Part shown: positions 1 to 10,077 of the stretch, piece by piece
Layout of the letters: each line of letters begins with the position of its first letter
Position numbering within the stretch: position 1 is the first letter of the stretch
Assembly (NCBI GenBank): GCA_963580285.1
Contig: OY757026.1
Span: 89,192,651 to 89,256,650, forward strand
DNA from: Lucinisca nassula
Taxonomy: Eukaryota; Mollusca; Bivalvia; Lucinida; Lucinidae
Length of the DNA: 64,000 nucleotides
Reading direction: 5' to 3'
Translations under genes and position numbers: made by a program
Notes under the pieces: model-generated
Database searches by the model: none
What the model was told of the DNA's origin: nothing
The model's input: only the letters and a program-made list of their open reading frames with translations

Positions 1-285
1 ATTTTTATTATTTGGAAAATCAGTTATTTGGATTTTTCTGGAAAGTCAGTGATTTGGATCATTGTGATAATCAGTGATTTTGATTATTGGGAAAATCAGT
101 GATTTTTATTATTAGGAATATCAGTGATTTTGATTATTGAGGAAATAAGTGATTTGGATAACTGAAAATTTCTGTGATTTTAACTATTAAGTGATTTTTT
201 GTGATACACAGTGATTTTGATTAATTCTGTGATCTAAATTATTCAGTGATATTGATTATTCTGAGATTCTGTAGGCAGAGTTATT
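1..285 (+). repeat. Retrotransposon leader built of degenerate 25-bp tandem repeats
   Basis: The motif CAGTGATTTTGATTATT recurs at 21, 47, 72, 97, 122, 147 and 172, a period of almost exactly 25 bp, then becomes irregular (189, 209, 227, 244). It lies immediately upstream of the gag ATG and is therefore the 5' untranslated leader. The tract is AT-rich and has no open reading frame of note. A packaging or dimerisation role is possible but nothing here shows it. Confidence 0.75.
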
Positions 286-321
286 GTGAAATTCATTCTT
301 ATTATCAAAACTATCTTAACA

Positions 322-1824
322 ATGGAATTGAGGTCACGAAATTTGCTCCCACCAGTTGAAAGAAGTAGGCCACAGTCACCAGAATCAATATTGGTCGACT
401 GGGAGCAAGACAATGAAAAATTAGATGAGGCATCAGGAAGTGGCTCGCATGAAAAGTTTCAATTTAACACTGTAGAGTGTCAAACTTCCCCGAGGAGAGA
501 AAGTCCTGACCCATTCCAAGAGCAGGGCATGACTTCCTGGGGCAACACTGTCCGTGACCTAGATAGAAGACAAAGAGTTGATTTTGATGATACCTTCAGA
601 AACTATCTAAAACGCTCACCCATTAGTCAGCCAGATAGGGGATCATACATGCCGACGCTGAGAGAACAGCGTCAAACTTTCCGTCCAATACGGACAGATA
701 TTAGTGACAGAGACTATCAGGGATCTACGTTCCGACAAATGACATCCCCGAAAAGGCCAGTTCCAAGAATTCCTGCAGAAGTTTCATGCAGGGAACCAGC
801 AATTTCAAGACTCCCACAGCCTGGTGTATACAGGGCACCTAAGGAAATTCCAGTCAGACCCATGGACTATGGCAGACTGCTCCCTCGAGATAATTATGTT
901 GCGCCTCACAGAGGCTATGATAATAGATATCATTACAATGACATAAAACCTAGACCACCTTCATTTGATGGGAAACCTGATGCATGGGAGCCTTTCCATA
1001 TGCAGATTAAATTGATGTCCAGAAGTTTTGGTTGGCACGATGAAAAATTTCGAGACCAACTTATGTTTGCCCTTAGGGGAGAAGCACTATTATTTGCTTC
1101 AAACTTGCCTGTCCATGTACGGGAAGACACAGAATCCCTTTTACAGGCTATGGAGCAGAGATTTGGACAGTGTTTACTAGCTGAAACACACAGAGCTAAT
1201 CTAAATAATATAAAAAAGCAGTCAAGGGAGACTATCCAGCAATACAGCGCCAGAGTTAACCAATTGATGACACGTGCATACCCAGGCATACAGGGTACCG
1301 GAATATTTGAGAATTTAGCAATTGAGCATCTTTTAAAGGGGCTTCCAGACCAAAAGTTGGCTTATGACATCCTTACAAAGAAACCAAGGACATTATCTGA
1401 GACCGTAGACTTGATCACATGGCATGAGGCTTGCCGTCAGCAGACAGTAAAAAATTCTGGGGTGCGTCAAATTGAAGAGGATTTTGTGTATTACAGTTCA
1501 GAAGACTCGGAAGAGGAACTCCAACCTAAAGAGTTAAGACGAGTAAATGGTAGAAAAATGGTGACTGAAGAAAGAATAAATCAGCTCTGGCGTGATATGA
1601 AAAACTACCTTGTCCAGCAAATGGAAAAGATGACCAGTGGGGGCTCAGAGGAACCCACCAGTAATGAAAGCAGTGAAAATGTAAAGAAGAAAACCCCTTA
1701 TAAAGATATAACATGTTACAGCTGTAACGAGAAAGGTCACATTTCCCCAGATTGTCCAAAGAAACAGACAAATCAAAAACAAAAGTTTCAGGGAAACGGA
1801 AATGGGCTGCGCGAGCTGGCCTAA
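322..1824 (+). CDS. gag: Gag polyprotein of Ty3/gypsy retrotransposon
   Basis: About 500 residues from the ATG at 322, which has A at -3 and G at +4. The frame is open upstream to a GTG at 286, but eukaryotic initiation there is unlikely. The N-terminal third is polar and proline/arginine-rich. Residues around 210-380 resemble the retrotransposon Gag capsid fold (PSFDGKPDAWEPF then LEHLL-type helices). A single CCHC zinc knuckle (C-x2-C-x4-H-x4-C) is encoded at 1714-1755. The last codons overlap pol and contain a frameshift signal at 1791-1833. The product should assemble the cytoplasmic particle and bind the element's RNA. The ORF is uninterrupted. Confidence 0.93.
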   Translation: MELRSRNLLPPVERSRPQSPESILVDWEQDNEKLDEASGSGSHEKFQFNTVECQTSPRRESPDPFQEQGMTSWGNTVRDLDRRQRVDFDDTFRNYLKRSPISQPDRGSYMPTLREQRQTFRPIRTDISDRDYQGSTFRQMTSPKRPVPRIPAEVSCREPAISRLPQPGVYRAPKEIPVRPMDYGRLLPRDNYVAPHRGYDNRYHYNDIKPRPPSFDGKPDAWEPFHMQIKLMSRSFGWHDEKFRDQLMFALRGEALLFASNLPVHVREDTESLLQAMEQRFGQCLLAETHRANLNNIKKQSRETIQQYSARVNQLMTRAYPGIQGTGIFENLAIEHLLKGLPDQKLAYDILTKKPRTLSETVDLITWHEACRQQTVKNSGVRQIEEDFVYYSSEDSEEELQPKELRRVNGRKMVTEERINQLWRDMKNYLVQQMEKMTSGGSEEPTSNESSENVKKKTPYKDITCYSCNEKGHISPDCPKKQTNQKQKFQGNGNGLRELA

Positions 1825-4800
1825 GCCCAGCCCAAATGGATAGCAATAGTAAGGCCAAATTGGAGAAAATTAGTTCAAATGGTTCATTGTGTAAACAGGA
1901 AATGTTAACTCCCACATGTAAGACAGGTGAGGAGGAGAAAACTTCTATAAAAACAAGTTGTGATAATGAGATGAAAACAAATCTAGATTGTGAGGGGGGT
2001 CTCCATATCTACATCGACCGTTTGAAAGTGAAAACCATTAAAGTACCTATTTCAGTAGGTGGAATTTTGTGCAGTGCTGTTGTTGATACGGGTGCAGAAG
2101 TATCCGTTTTAAATAGGGTAATTTACGAACAAATTCCTGAGGAAGCAAGACCTAAACTTTCGCAAGCTAAGCGCAGGTTAGTAGTAGCCGAAGCAGGAAA
2201 GGAAATGAGTGTATGTGGAATCATTGAGATTGACATAGAAGTAGGGGGATTCATTTTCAACTGGCCAGTTTATGTGGCAACGATTCGTGATGACCTTCTT
2301 CTTGGCTGGGACATGATTTACCACCATAAATTTGCGATAGACCCTGAAAAAGGGTTTCGGGTGAAAGACAATTGGATAGACATACAGGTAAATTCACCAA
2401 AACAACAAGCAGTGACAGTTGAGGTAAAACGGGCAGTAACAATACCGGCAAGGTCAGAGTTTGTGTTAAGCTGTGAGTGTCCCAACAGTATAATGGAAAG
2501 AGATTATTTATTTGAACCTGCCGTGATCAATAGGTTAGTTGCTGCCAAAGCAGTGGTGGTGCCTCAAAAGAACCGTGTGCCAGTGCGGCTAATCAACCCG
2601 TCTAATGTGCCCAGGAAAATTTCAAAGAAAACAATAGTAGGATATCTTCAGGAGGCTGAGGATGTACAGAATACTGCTTACAGTGTTGTGAATTCAGAAA
2701 TTAGGGATATTCCTGTGTGTAGGTTAAAAGAAGATTACTCCTGTGGTACCGTAATGGCGGAAAACCAAAGGCTAAATGTGAATGGAAAGGGCAATAACAT
2801 ATCTGGGCCCAGAATGCCCGAGGTGGTACTAGAAAGTATCAGTGAGGAGGAGGGACAAACCCAAAATAGTGACCCATATATATCTAAGGTGCCTGAACAC
2901 TTAAGAGAATTATACCAAGGCAGCCTTCAAAACTTGAGGACATGCCATGAGAAAAAGCAGCTTATGGAAGTGCTCAGCGAACATAAAGATACCTTTGCTA
3001 AGTCTCCGACAGATCTAGGGAGGTGTTCAGTCCTCAAACATAGGATCGATGTAGCAGGGGCTGCGCCCATACGGCAGCCATTGAGAAGAACACCTCAAGG
3101 CTTCGAAGATGAAGAAGAAAAATACTTAAAGGACCAAATTCAAGCTGGGGTAATAAGGCCTTCAAACTCTCCATGGTGCTCCCCAGTGGTTCTTGTTAGA
3201 CGTAAAGATGGGGGAGTGCGCTGGTGTGTCGATTACCGTAGAGTCAATGACGTGACAGTGAAGGATGCATACCCCCTTCCGCGTATCGACTCTTGTTTAG
3301 ATCAGCTTTCGTGCGCTAAACTATTCTCGACGCTCGACCTCCAGGCCGGATACTGGCAGCTAGAAATCGAAGAATCTTCAAAGCCATTGACTGCATTCAT
3401 AAGCAAGTATGGGCTGTATGAATATAATACCCTCCCACAAGGCCTCTGTGGGGCTCCATCCACTTTTCAGAGAGCTATGGAAATGATCTTGAGAGGGCTC
3501 CAGTGGGAGGCAATCCTGATATATTTAGATGACATAATTGTACTTGGTGCAAATTTTGACCAGCACATGAGCAGACTGCGAGAAGTTCTGGACAGAATCG
3601 CCGGCGCAGGGCTTAAACTTAAGCCGTCAAAATGTGAACTGTTCAGGACTGAAGTTTTATTCCTGGGTCATATTGTGGGGCAGTCTGGAATATGCCCTAA
3701 TCCAAAGTTAGTGGAGTCTATTAAAAATTGGAATGAGCCCACAAATGTTAAAGGCATACAAAAATTTATTGGACTGTGCAATTATTACAGGCAGTACCTG
3801 AGAAACTTTAGTGACCGTGCTGCTCCACTGACAAGATTAACGAGGAAAGATATACCATTCATTTGGTGTGAAAAGTGCCAGGACGCCTTTGATGACCTAA
3901 AACAAGCTCTGTGTAGTGCAACAGTATTAGCATATCCACGAGATGATTGCCAATACATTCTGGATACCGATGCCTCAGACATTGGTGTTGGAAGTGTTCT
4001 TTCACAAATACAAAATGGAAAGGAACGTGTTGTAGCATATGCGTCGAAGAAATTGAGTAGAACCCAGCAAAGATATAGTGTGACAAGACGTGAGCTTTTG
4101 GCAGTCGTTACCTTCACTCATCACTTCCGCCATTATTTGCTTGGAAGGAAGTTTCTTCTTAGGACTGATCATGGCTCATTACGTTGGTTATTTAATTTCA
4201 AAGACCCAAGGGGTCAAGTGGCAAGATGGCTGGAAGCCTTATCCCAATATTCATTTGATATACAGCATCGGCCAGGGAGATCTCACCAAAATGCTGATAG
4301 CATGTCAAGAAAAGATTTTGAAGAATCAGAATGTAAACATAACACCGAAGAAATAGAACAATGTGTAGAGTGCTGGCAGAATAGGGAGGACTGGAGAGAA
4401 TTCAAAGATGATATAGACAATGTGGTGGACGTGGGTATCCAAAAAGACACTGAAATTAATTGTAGGGTCGTAACCCGTCAGCAAATGCAAAATGAGGAAA
4501 ATGTCCAAAACCAAGAGAAAAATCAGAAAGAACAGATAAGACCATCAGTTGCTGCCTACCTGCCAAATTACTCAACAAAGGATGTAGGAATTCTTCAGCG
4601 AGAAGATCCTGACCTTGGTCGGCTGCACGAATGGTGTGACATAGGACAATTACCCACCCGAGAGGAAGTAAATGGAATGAGCCCAGCGGTACGAAAACAC
4701 TGGCTGAACTGGGAAAATATAGTTAAAAGAGGTCATGTCCTATATCAGAAGATAATGCTGGAAAATGAAAAAGAAAAATTTCAATTACTTATACCAAAAG

Positions 4801-5894
4801 TATTAAGGAAAACTGTTCTCAGAATGTGCCATGACGATGTTTTCGCAGGTCACCCTGGAGTAAATAGGACTTTTGACAAGGTGCGGAATAGATTCTATTG
4901 GTACAGATACAAAGAGGATGTACGGCTTCACTTGTCCATGTGTGTGGAGTGTAATAAATCATCCCAACCAGCCAGGGTTCCTCGGGCACCACTCCAACAA
5001 TATCGGGCGGGGTATCCACTGGATAGAATTGGAATTGATGTGATGGGGCCCTTACCTGTCACAAAGAGTGGTAACCGATATGTACTTGTGATTGGGGATT
5101 ACTTCACCCGTTGGATGTCAGCATATAGCTTACCCAATCAGAAAACCGAAGAAGTAGCAACAAAACTAGTGTATGAGTTCATGTGTACCTTTGGGATAGC
5201 CTTGGAGATACACAGTGACCAAGGGTCCAATTTCCAAAGTGAATTGTTCCAAGAAGTGTGTCAGCTTCTTAATATGAAGAAAACAAGGACTACCCCATAC
5301 AGACCAGCTTCAAACGGCCTCATCGAAAAATTTAATGGGACGTTAGGCCGTATGTTAAGAAAATTTGTGGACAGGAACAGTGAGGACTGGGATCAGTATC
5401 TTGGGCTTCTCATGGCTGCATATAGAAGCACCAAACACCCATCTACTGGGTTCAGTCCAAATGAAATGATGTTTGGGAGACAAGTGATTTTACCTGTTGA
5501 TGTGTTATTTCCCATTCCCAGGACAACAGAGGTTCAGGAACCTCAAGAATATGTGTCCAATCTTCGCGCGAAGCTTGAGGAATGTTATGAATTCGCTAGA
5601 AAACAGTTGAAGACTGCGGCCAGCAGACAAAAAAGGGATTATGACACCCGGATAGTGGAACATGTTTACCAACCTGGTGACTTAGTGTATAAAAGAGTAC
5701 CAGCCCAAAAGAAAATGGAGAGACCGTGGGATGGGCCGTATGTGGTTCTGAAAGTCGTGTCACCCTCAGTGTATCTTATTCAGGGAAGGAGAAAAACTAC
5801 AGTAGTCCATCATGATCGGCTCAAGTCGTGTAGCTTGTCCGTTGAAGATTTACCTAGATGGGCGAAAAAAGTAATGATGAACTTCAGAAAATAA
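1752..5894 (+). CDS. pol: Pol polyprotein (protease, reverse transcriptase, RNase H, integrase)
   Basis: Open for 1380 codons in the -1 frame relative to gag. It has no ATG at its start (the first codon of the open frame is TTG), so it is expected to be made by frameshifting near 1797. The aspartic protease motif DTGA is at 2085-2096. Reverse transcriptase spans about 3130-3670 with the catalytic YLDD at 3522-3533. RNase H acidic residues are seen at 3963 (D), 4092 (E) and 4167 (D). Integrase has an HHCC zinc finger at 4830-4952 and a DD35E triad at 5037, 5217 and 5325. A GPY/F motif (GPYVVLKVV) lies near 5733, with no chromodomain after it. All key catalytic residues are present. Confidence 0.95.
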   Translation: MSKETDKSKTKVSGKRKWAARAGLSPAQMDSNSKAKLEKISSNGSLCKQEMLTPTCKTGEEEKTSIKTSCDNEMKTNLDCEGGLHIYIDRLKVKTIKVPISVGGILCSAVVDTGAEVSVLNRVIYEQIPEEARPKLSQAKRRLVVAEAGKEMSVCGIIEIDIEVGGFIFNWPVYVATIRDDLLLGWDMIYHHKFAIDPEKGFRVKDNWIDIQVNSPKQQAVTVEVKRAVTIPARSEFVLSCECPNSIMERDYLFEPAVINRLVAAKAVVVPQKNRVPVRLINPSNVPRKISKKTIVGYLQEAEDVQNTAYSVVNSEIRDIPVCRLKEDYSCGTVMAENQRLNVNGKGNNISGPRMPEVVLESISEEEGQTQNSDPYISKVPEHLRELYQGSLQNLRTCHEKKQLMEVLSEHKDTFAKSPTDLGRCSVLKHRIDVAGAAPIRQPLRRTPQGFEDEEEKYLKDQIQAGVIRPSNSPWCSPVVLVRRKDGGVRWCVDYRRVNDVTVKDAYPLPRIDSCLDQLSCAKLFSTLDLQAGYWQLEIEESSKPLTAFISKYGLYEYNTLPQGLCGAPSTFQRAMEMILRGLQWEAILIYLDDIIVLGANFDQHMSRLREVLDRIAGAGLKLKPSKCELFRTEVLFLGHIVGQSGICPNPKLVESIKNWNEPTNVKGIQKFIGLCNYYRQYLRNFSDRAAPLTRLTRKDIPFIWCEKCQDAFDDLKQALCSATVLAYPRDDCQYILDTDASDIGVGSVLSQIQNGKERVVAYASKKLSRTQQRYSVTRRELLAVVTFTHHFRHYLLGRKFLLRTDHGSLRWLFNFKDPRGQVARWLEALSQYSFDIQHRPGRSHQNADSMSRKDFEESECKHNTEEIEQCVECWQNREDWREFKDDIDNVVDVGIQKDTEINCRVVTRQQMQNEENVQNQEKNQKEQIRPSVAAYLPNYSTKDVGILQREDPDLGRLHEWCDIGQLPTREEVNGMSPAVRKHWLNWENIVKRGHVLYQKIMLENEKEKFQLLIPKVLRKTVLRMCHDDVFAGHPGVNRTFDKVRNRFYWYRYKEDVRLHLSMCVECNKSSQPARVPRAPLQQYRAGYPLDRIGIDVMGPLPVTKSGNRYVLVIGDYFTRWMSAYSLPNQKTEEVATKLVYEFMCTFGIALEIHSDQGSNFQSELFQEVCQLLNMKKTRTTPYRPASNGLIEKFNGTLGRMLRKFVDRNSEDWDQYLGLLMAAYRSTKHPSTGFSPNEMMFGRQVILPVDVLFPIPRTTEVQEPQEYVSNLRAKLEECYEFARKQLKTAASRQKRDYDTRIVEHVYQPGDLVYKRVPAQKKMERPWDGPYVVLKVVSPSVYLIQGRRKTTVVHHDRLKSCSLSVEDLPRWAKKVMMNFRK
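1791..1833 (+). promoter_or_regulatory. -1 programmed frameshift signal (slippery heptamer plus stem)
   Basis: GGGAAAC at 1791-1797 is in the correct register for the X XXY YYZ rule: the gag codons are GGA (1792-1794) and AAC (1795-1797). Six bases later GGGCTG (1804-1809) can pair with CAGCCC (1828-1833), and GGC (1818-1820) with GCC (1825-1827) inside the loop. The gag stop codon is at 1822-1824, within the structure. Heptamer, spacing and stem all match known retroviral/retrotransposon gag-pol signals. Actual frameshifting is inferred. Confidence 0.88.
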
Positions 5895-6017
5895 CGTATT
5901 ATGGTGTATATGTACTCACATGGATCACTGTGACTGTTTTAATCACATTTAAAATGTTCAATCCACTTTTTACAGTGATGTAGTGTTTGTCTTAATACAT
6001 GGATTATAAGAAAAATT

Positions 6018-6030
6018 TGCTTCTTTCAGG
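6018..6030 (+). promoter_or_regulatory. Predicted 3' splice site before the accessory ORF
   Basis: A pyrimidine-rich run ending in TTCTTTCAG (AG at 6028-6029) sits three bases before the ATG at 6033. This is the arrangement expected if the downstream ORF is translated from a spliced subgenomic RNA. A donor-like AAG|GTAAAA is present in the predicted LTR at 10003; the equivalent position of the unseen 5' LTR could supply the leader exon. Splicing is inferred. Confidence 0.6.
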
Positions 6031-6032
6031 AG

Positions 6033-6527
6033 ATGCCACTACAGTTTCAATGTGTCATGTGCAGCTATGTCGGGGGGAAGATGGCAGTGTGGCGCCATGT
6101 TGCCAAGAACCACATCCATGACTACTTTGTACCTTATTCATGTGACTGCGGTAGCGTTTTCAAAAGCATGGTAGTGGCAACCAAACACATACAGAGCAAA
6201 GGGTGCAAGGAACTTCAGCTTGGGCCTGGCTACAGGGCCTCCATCTTCAGATCAATGATGGCAGAAGTTCCAGCCAGGACCCCATATGACATTTCATCAC
6301 TAGCTGAGCCTGTGTCGGAAGGAGAGGAGGGCTACAACGAGCAATTACACATACCAGACATGACATATCAGTCAGGTCTACTCCTTCTTAATGCAACAGA
6401 CGGTCTGGAAGATGTGAGTGATGTATCATTGGATGCCTACCTTTCCTCTTCATCTGGATCTGAAGATGAAGAAACCTCCTTTAGTGACATGGATGAAGAG
6501 ATGTTTAACGATTTTGAACTGGCATGA
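6033..6527 (+). CDS. Accessory ORF in the env position: zinc-finger protein with acidic tail
   Basis: 164 residues from ATG 6033. Residues 7-27 form a C2H2-like finger (C-x2-C-x11-H-x4-H). A second Cys/His cluster follows (YSCDCG then H-x5-C, about residues 36-57). The C-terminal 50 residues are strongly acidic with interspersed Phe/Met (DMDEEMFNDFELA), resembling acidic transactivation regions. No signal peptide or membrane segment is seen, so it is not an envelope glycoprotein. A nucleic-acid-binding regulator of the element is a reasonable guess but unproven; I do not recognise the family. The nearby acceptor suggests a spliced message. Confidence 0.75.
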   Translation: MPLQFQCVMCSYVGGKMAVWRHVAKNHIHDYFVPYSCDCGSVFKSMVVATKHIQSKGCKELQLGPGYRASIFRSMMAEVPARTPYDISSLAEPVSEGEEGYNEQLHIPDMTYQSGLLLLNATDGLEDVSDVSLDAYLSSSSGSEDEETSFSDMDEEMFNDFELA

Positions 6528-9008
6528 GTACTTTTAAGGAGGAACATTTTTCTTGTAATTTTATAGTGATTTACCAGTTGTGCCCCATTCATATAGCATT
6601 CCTGCCTTCTGTTTAGTTGTACTGGATTAATGATAGCATTTCTGTCTTCTATTTAGTGCCATGGATTATTACCTAATTCTGTTCCCAGTGCCATGGATTA
6701 TTACCTAATCCTATTCCCAGTGCTATCTCTGTGCTATGGATTAATATTCCGTGTTACAGTGCTATGGATTAATATTCCGTGTTACAGTGCTATGGATTAA
6801 TATTCGGTGTTACAGTGCCATGGATTAAAATTCTGTGCTGTAGTTTATATTCCGTGTTTTATGGATATATACTCCTTGCTTGGGACTTTTACCTCCAAGT
6901 CAACCCATTTCTGGTCATGCTGATAGCTCTAAGCTGCGTATTAATTATCTCAGCATGAATGCTTTACCTCGAAGGACTTGCTGATCACATGGGATGCTTT
7001 ACCTCGAAGGGATCGCTGATCACATGGGCTACCTACCACTGCCACCACTCCTGGCTGATCTTCACTAACTGTCCATCTCAGGGTCCGAGCTCAGTCTACA
7101 TGAAGAACCATGATCACTTGTCAACATCCTCAACACTGGAAACCATCCTACTACCTTTTCCATGGGACCAACTTCACATTCCAGAGACATTCTTATCAAT
7201 AAGAATAATAATTAAAGACTTTTCTGATTTTCAAATTGTTTGTCTCTACCAGAAGGAATTTCCTATGTAATTGCTTTTTGCAGCAGATGAAGCCAGTTTG
7301 AGTCTTCGTTTTGTCGATTGAAGTATTTTATTCGTTTTATGGTAAGTGTGGTTTGCACGGATGGTCGGTCCTCATGGATGGGGCCTGGGGTATCTGATGC
7401 TGAACATCTGGGCCCATTTAAGATGTTCTGCAGCCGTGCCCTAGAAACCATTTTGGGGACCTCCTGTCTTTACAAACCTGTCAACTCATAAGGGTGATAA
7501 GTTAGGCCTGACTTTTTCACCGCTGAGGCAACTTATGAGGCTTACACTTGGCTGACTGTGTTGGCCGCACAGTCTCGTCCGTAGGTGACACCTTAACTTT
7601 ACAGGTTCAACAGTTACCTGTATCTGGTGTCACTGCATTATGTCTTTGGATTGACGCTTTGGGGGTTTAATCTCCTGGTGCTGTTTGAGTATTTCTCCAT
7701 TACATTCATAGCATAGCCAACAGTTATATGCTGTGTAGTGGAGAACTGCTTTAGGCGCTACAGGTTAACAGCTTGGTTTGTTGGCTAGTTTGGTTTATCA
7801 AAGTTTTTCGATGGGGGAAAATTTAGATTTTACCAGGATTCATGTGTTTCACATCTGGGTGTTACATAGGTTTCTGAGTGAAATCTGGGCTTGTCCTTGC
7901 AGCATTTAATTTGCCAGGTTGAACACTTACCTGTCTCTATGCTGTAAGTAGTATGAATCATGGGTAATGATTACTTTGTTAGTTCGCTTGCTTTTCCTGA
8001 AGGTAGAGACACTCAATATTGTAATGAAAAATGTATCCAAGATAAAGTTTTATTTTTGAGTATTACAGTACACATGTATATTTTTTATATGCCATATGAG
8101 ATTATTTTGATACAGAATTATATTTTCATATACTTATATCTTGCCATATTATATTCCTACAGTCTCAGTGTGATATATGATACTATATACTATGCTCCTT
8201 TTGCATCCCTGGCCGGTGATGATCATGCAATATCGGATGATGTTGCTGATTTTTATGAGCAGTCTGTTTGTGTTTGTTGCTGGTGTGGCCAGCTTGGTGA
8301 TTTTGAGAATCATAGAGTACTATTGGTGGCTGATCTGACATGCCGAACATTTTAAATAGGCCTTTTAAATATATTTTGGTGCTAGTAGAAAATGAGATAG
8401 GCCCAATGAGATATTGCTGAGAGCATAATATTGTTGACCTGATTTTGCTCAGTATATCCATTTAACTAAGCAATACCTTGAGATTACATAAATGTACACC
8501 CATTTTGTTTTGGTATTGCATTGACCCGAGCAGAATTGCCATTGATGAATAATTCTTCAAGGTTCAATGATAGATTATCATTCTACTTACCAGTAATCAT
8601 TCTTGTACATGTACCAGAATGCCTAGGACATTGATTAATTATTGATTCACTTACCAATTGTATTTTTGCTTCCCATGTTCATTTAATACACATGTAAGTG
8701 ATAATTGTTGACTTTTTGAATGCCACTTCAAGACTTTTTCACTTATATTCTACTTCATACATGTATACTTTTGTTCAATGAGTTCTGAGAAGCGGTAGTT
8801 TTCACAGATGACCCAGAACGAAACCAATGCTATGTTTTATTATGCTGACTGCTGTTGATATTCTACTCTATGCATTGATGTTCTGTCTTAGTCATGATAC
8901 CATATTGTGTTCGCCAAAACCTGACTAGTAATATAAATCTGTATTGCATTCCGGGTCGGAATGGAATGCATTTTTAGGTTTAAAATGCATTCTTCCCTAA
9001 GGGGGAGC
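6528..9008 (+). other. Long non-coding 3' region of the retrotransposon
   Basis: About 2.5 kb between the accessory ORF and the polypurine tract. It contains tandem repeats (6655-6840) and a 35-bp tandem duplication at 6958-7027 (GCTTTACCTCGAAGG twice). Short open frames exist (for example 6959-7270, and a hydrophobic one at 7960-8355), but none has supporting motifs and I do not call them genes. Acceptor-like (around 7283) and donor-like (GGTAAGTG, 7341) strings occur, so additional splicing cannot be excluded. Confidence 0.5.
6655..6840 (+). repeat. 32-bp and 28-bp tandem repeats in the element's 3' region
   Basis: Two 32-bp units begin AGTGCCATGGATTATTACC at 6655 and 6687. Four 28-bp units follow, with CAGTGCTATGGATTAATATT at 6757 and 6785 and variants at 6729 and 6813. 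The CAGTG...GGATTA core resembles the leader motif CAGTGATTTTGATTA at bases 21-190. Confidence 0.8.
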
Positions 9009-10077
9009 TGTTGTGGTAAACTTGCAGGTTTTGGTCCATTGTTTTACATGCATTTCATGTTTTTGTACATTTTCTTTAAATGTTGAGCAAATATTGAACT
9101 TCTTTTTGTATTTTTCTTTAGAATGAGCAATTTTCTAGCTTTCTTGAAAGTTTCAAGTCTATCGGGCTTGTTTTTACTGAGGTATGGCTGCAAAACACAT
9201 TTCCATAAGTGACCTTTTATCATGCACCGGCCGTCTGATTTACATTTTCAGCCATTTAAAGCTTATCCTTTCAATTTATGTCCTGATTTGTGGCAGAAAT
9301 GTAGATTTTTATGCTATTTTCATGATGGCTAAGTAGCATGAAAGTTCACTGTTTATTTTTGCTTTAATCTGGAAAGAGCATTTTGGTCCAGCTAGCATCC
9401 AGGGGCTGAAATTCCAGGGACTGACCTAGTTTCACTATTTTTCCAATTTTTAGCAAGTTAACATTTTTTAATCAGGAAAATGCTCTACTAACATGTTTTT
9501 ATGTAAATAATGCTCATTTTCCACCTATTTGCATAGTTTATCAGGACTTTGTGTAGTTGTAGTAATTAAAAAACTGCCTTGGATGTTGACCTGTCAAAAA
9601 TGAGTCAGCCATGTTTTTTGATGCCATTATTGCAGATTTTTAAAACACCATTTTTAAGGTATTTCTGGGCCTTTTTGAGAGCTGTAAATTGACAGGATGA
9701 TAACTATGCACCTTAAGATTGGTCTGCAATACTTTGTTTGCAAAAAATGTTTTTAATTAGCTCAAAAAGGGGGATTTAAAAATTCTTAAATTCATTAACC
9801 AATCAGATTGCAGCTAAAACTTGGGACAGGTATAAATATGGGTCAATTTTGGACCTTTGTCATTCTTGGATTAATTACTTCTGTGTTTAGTTACTTGTGA
9901 AATTCCTTTGGACTTAATTGTGCAGTGAAAATTATTATTGAACTTATTATTGTGCAGTGAAGAGTGAACAATCTGTTTGGGATTACTACTGTGTATTGCA
10001 AGGTAAAATTCTTTCTGGACTACTTTCTATTAAATTATTTGGGACAAATTTAACCTGAAATTTTGGGGTAACAAACA
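8999..10077 (+). mobile_element. Polypurine tract and predicted 3' LTR
   Basis: AAGGGGGAGC (8999-9008) is a plausible polypurine tract and is followed directly by TGTTGTGGTAAAC, a typical gypsy LTR start. An ACA end at about 10077 gives an LTR of roughly 1.07 kb. The region holds no ORF, and promoter elements are present near 9799-9865. The 5' copy is outside the window, so LTR identity cannot be checked and the 3' boundary is tentative. Confidence 0.55.
9799..9865 (+). promoter_or_regulatory. LTR promoter: CCAAT box, TATA box and initiator
   Basis: AACCAATCAG (CCAAT at about 9800), TATAAATA at 9831-9838 and an initiator-like TCATTCT with its A at 9862, 31 bases after the first T of the TATA box. 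This spacing fits an RNA polymerase II start and would define the U3/R border. An ATTAAA at about 10029 is a possible polyadenylation signal. Confidence 0.6.

Larger units (their letters stand above)
1..10077 (+). mobile_element. Ty3/gypsy-type LTR retrotransposon, internal region plus 3' LTR
   Basis: From left to right this element has a repeat-rich leader, gag, pol in the -1 frame, an accessory ORF, a long 3' non-coding region, a polypurine tract and a predicted 3' LTR. The domain order protease-RT-RNase H-integrase and the terminal GPY/F motif place it in Ty3/gypsy (Metaviridae). All three reading frames are open, so the copy looks young. The 5' LTR and primer-binding site would lie left of base 1 and are not visible. 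The right boundary (about 10077) is inferred from an ACA end opposite the TGT start at 9009 and could be off by a few hundred bases. Clade assignment within gypsy was not attempted. Confidence 0.9.

Noticed and set aside
7960..8355. 131-codon hydrophobic open frame in the 3' region of the retrotransposon
   Set aside because: Low-complexity AT-rich sequence giving Tyr/Ile/Leu runs. No motif and no good start context.
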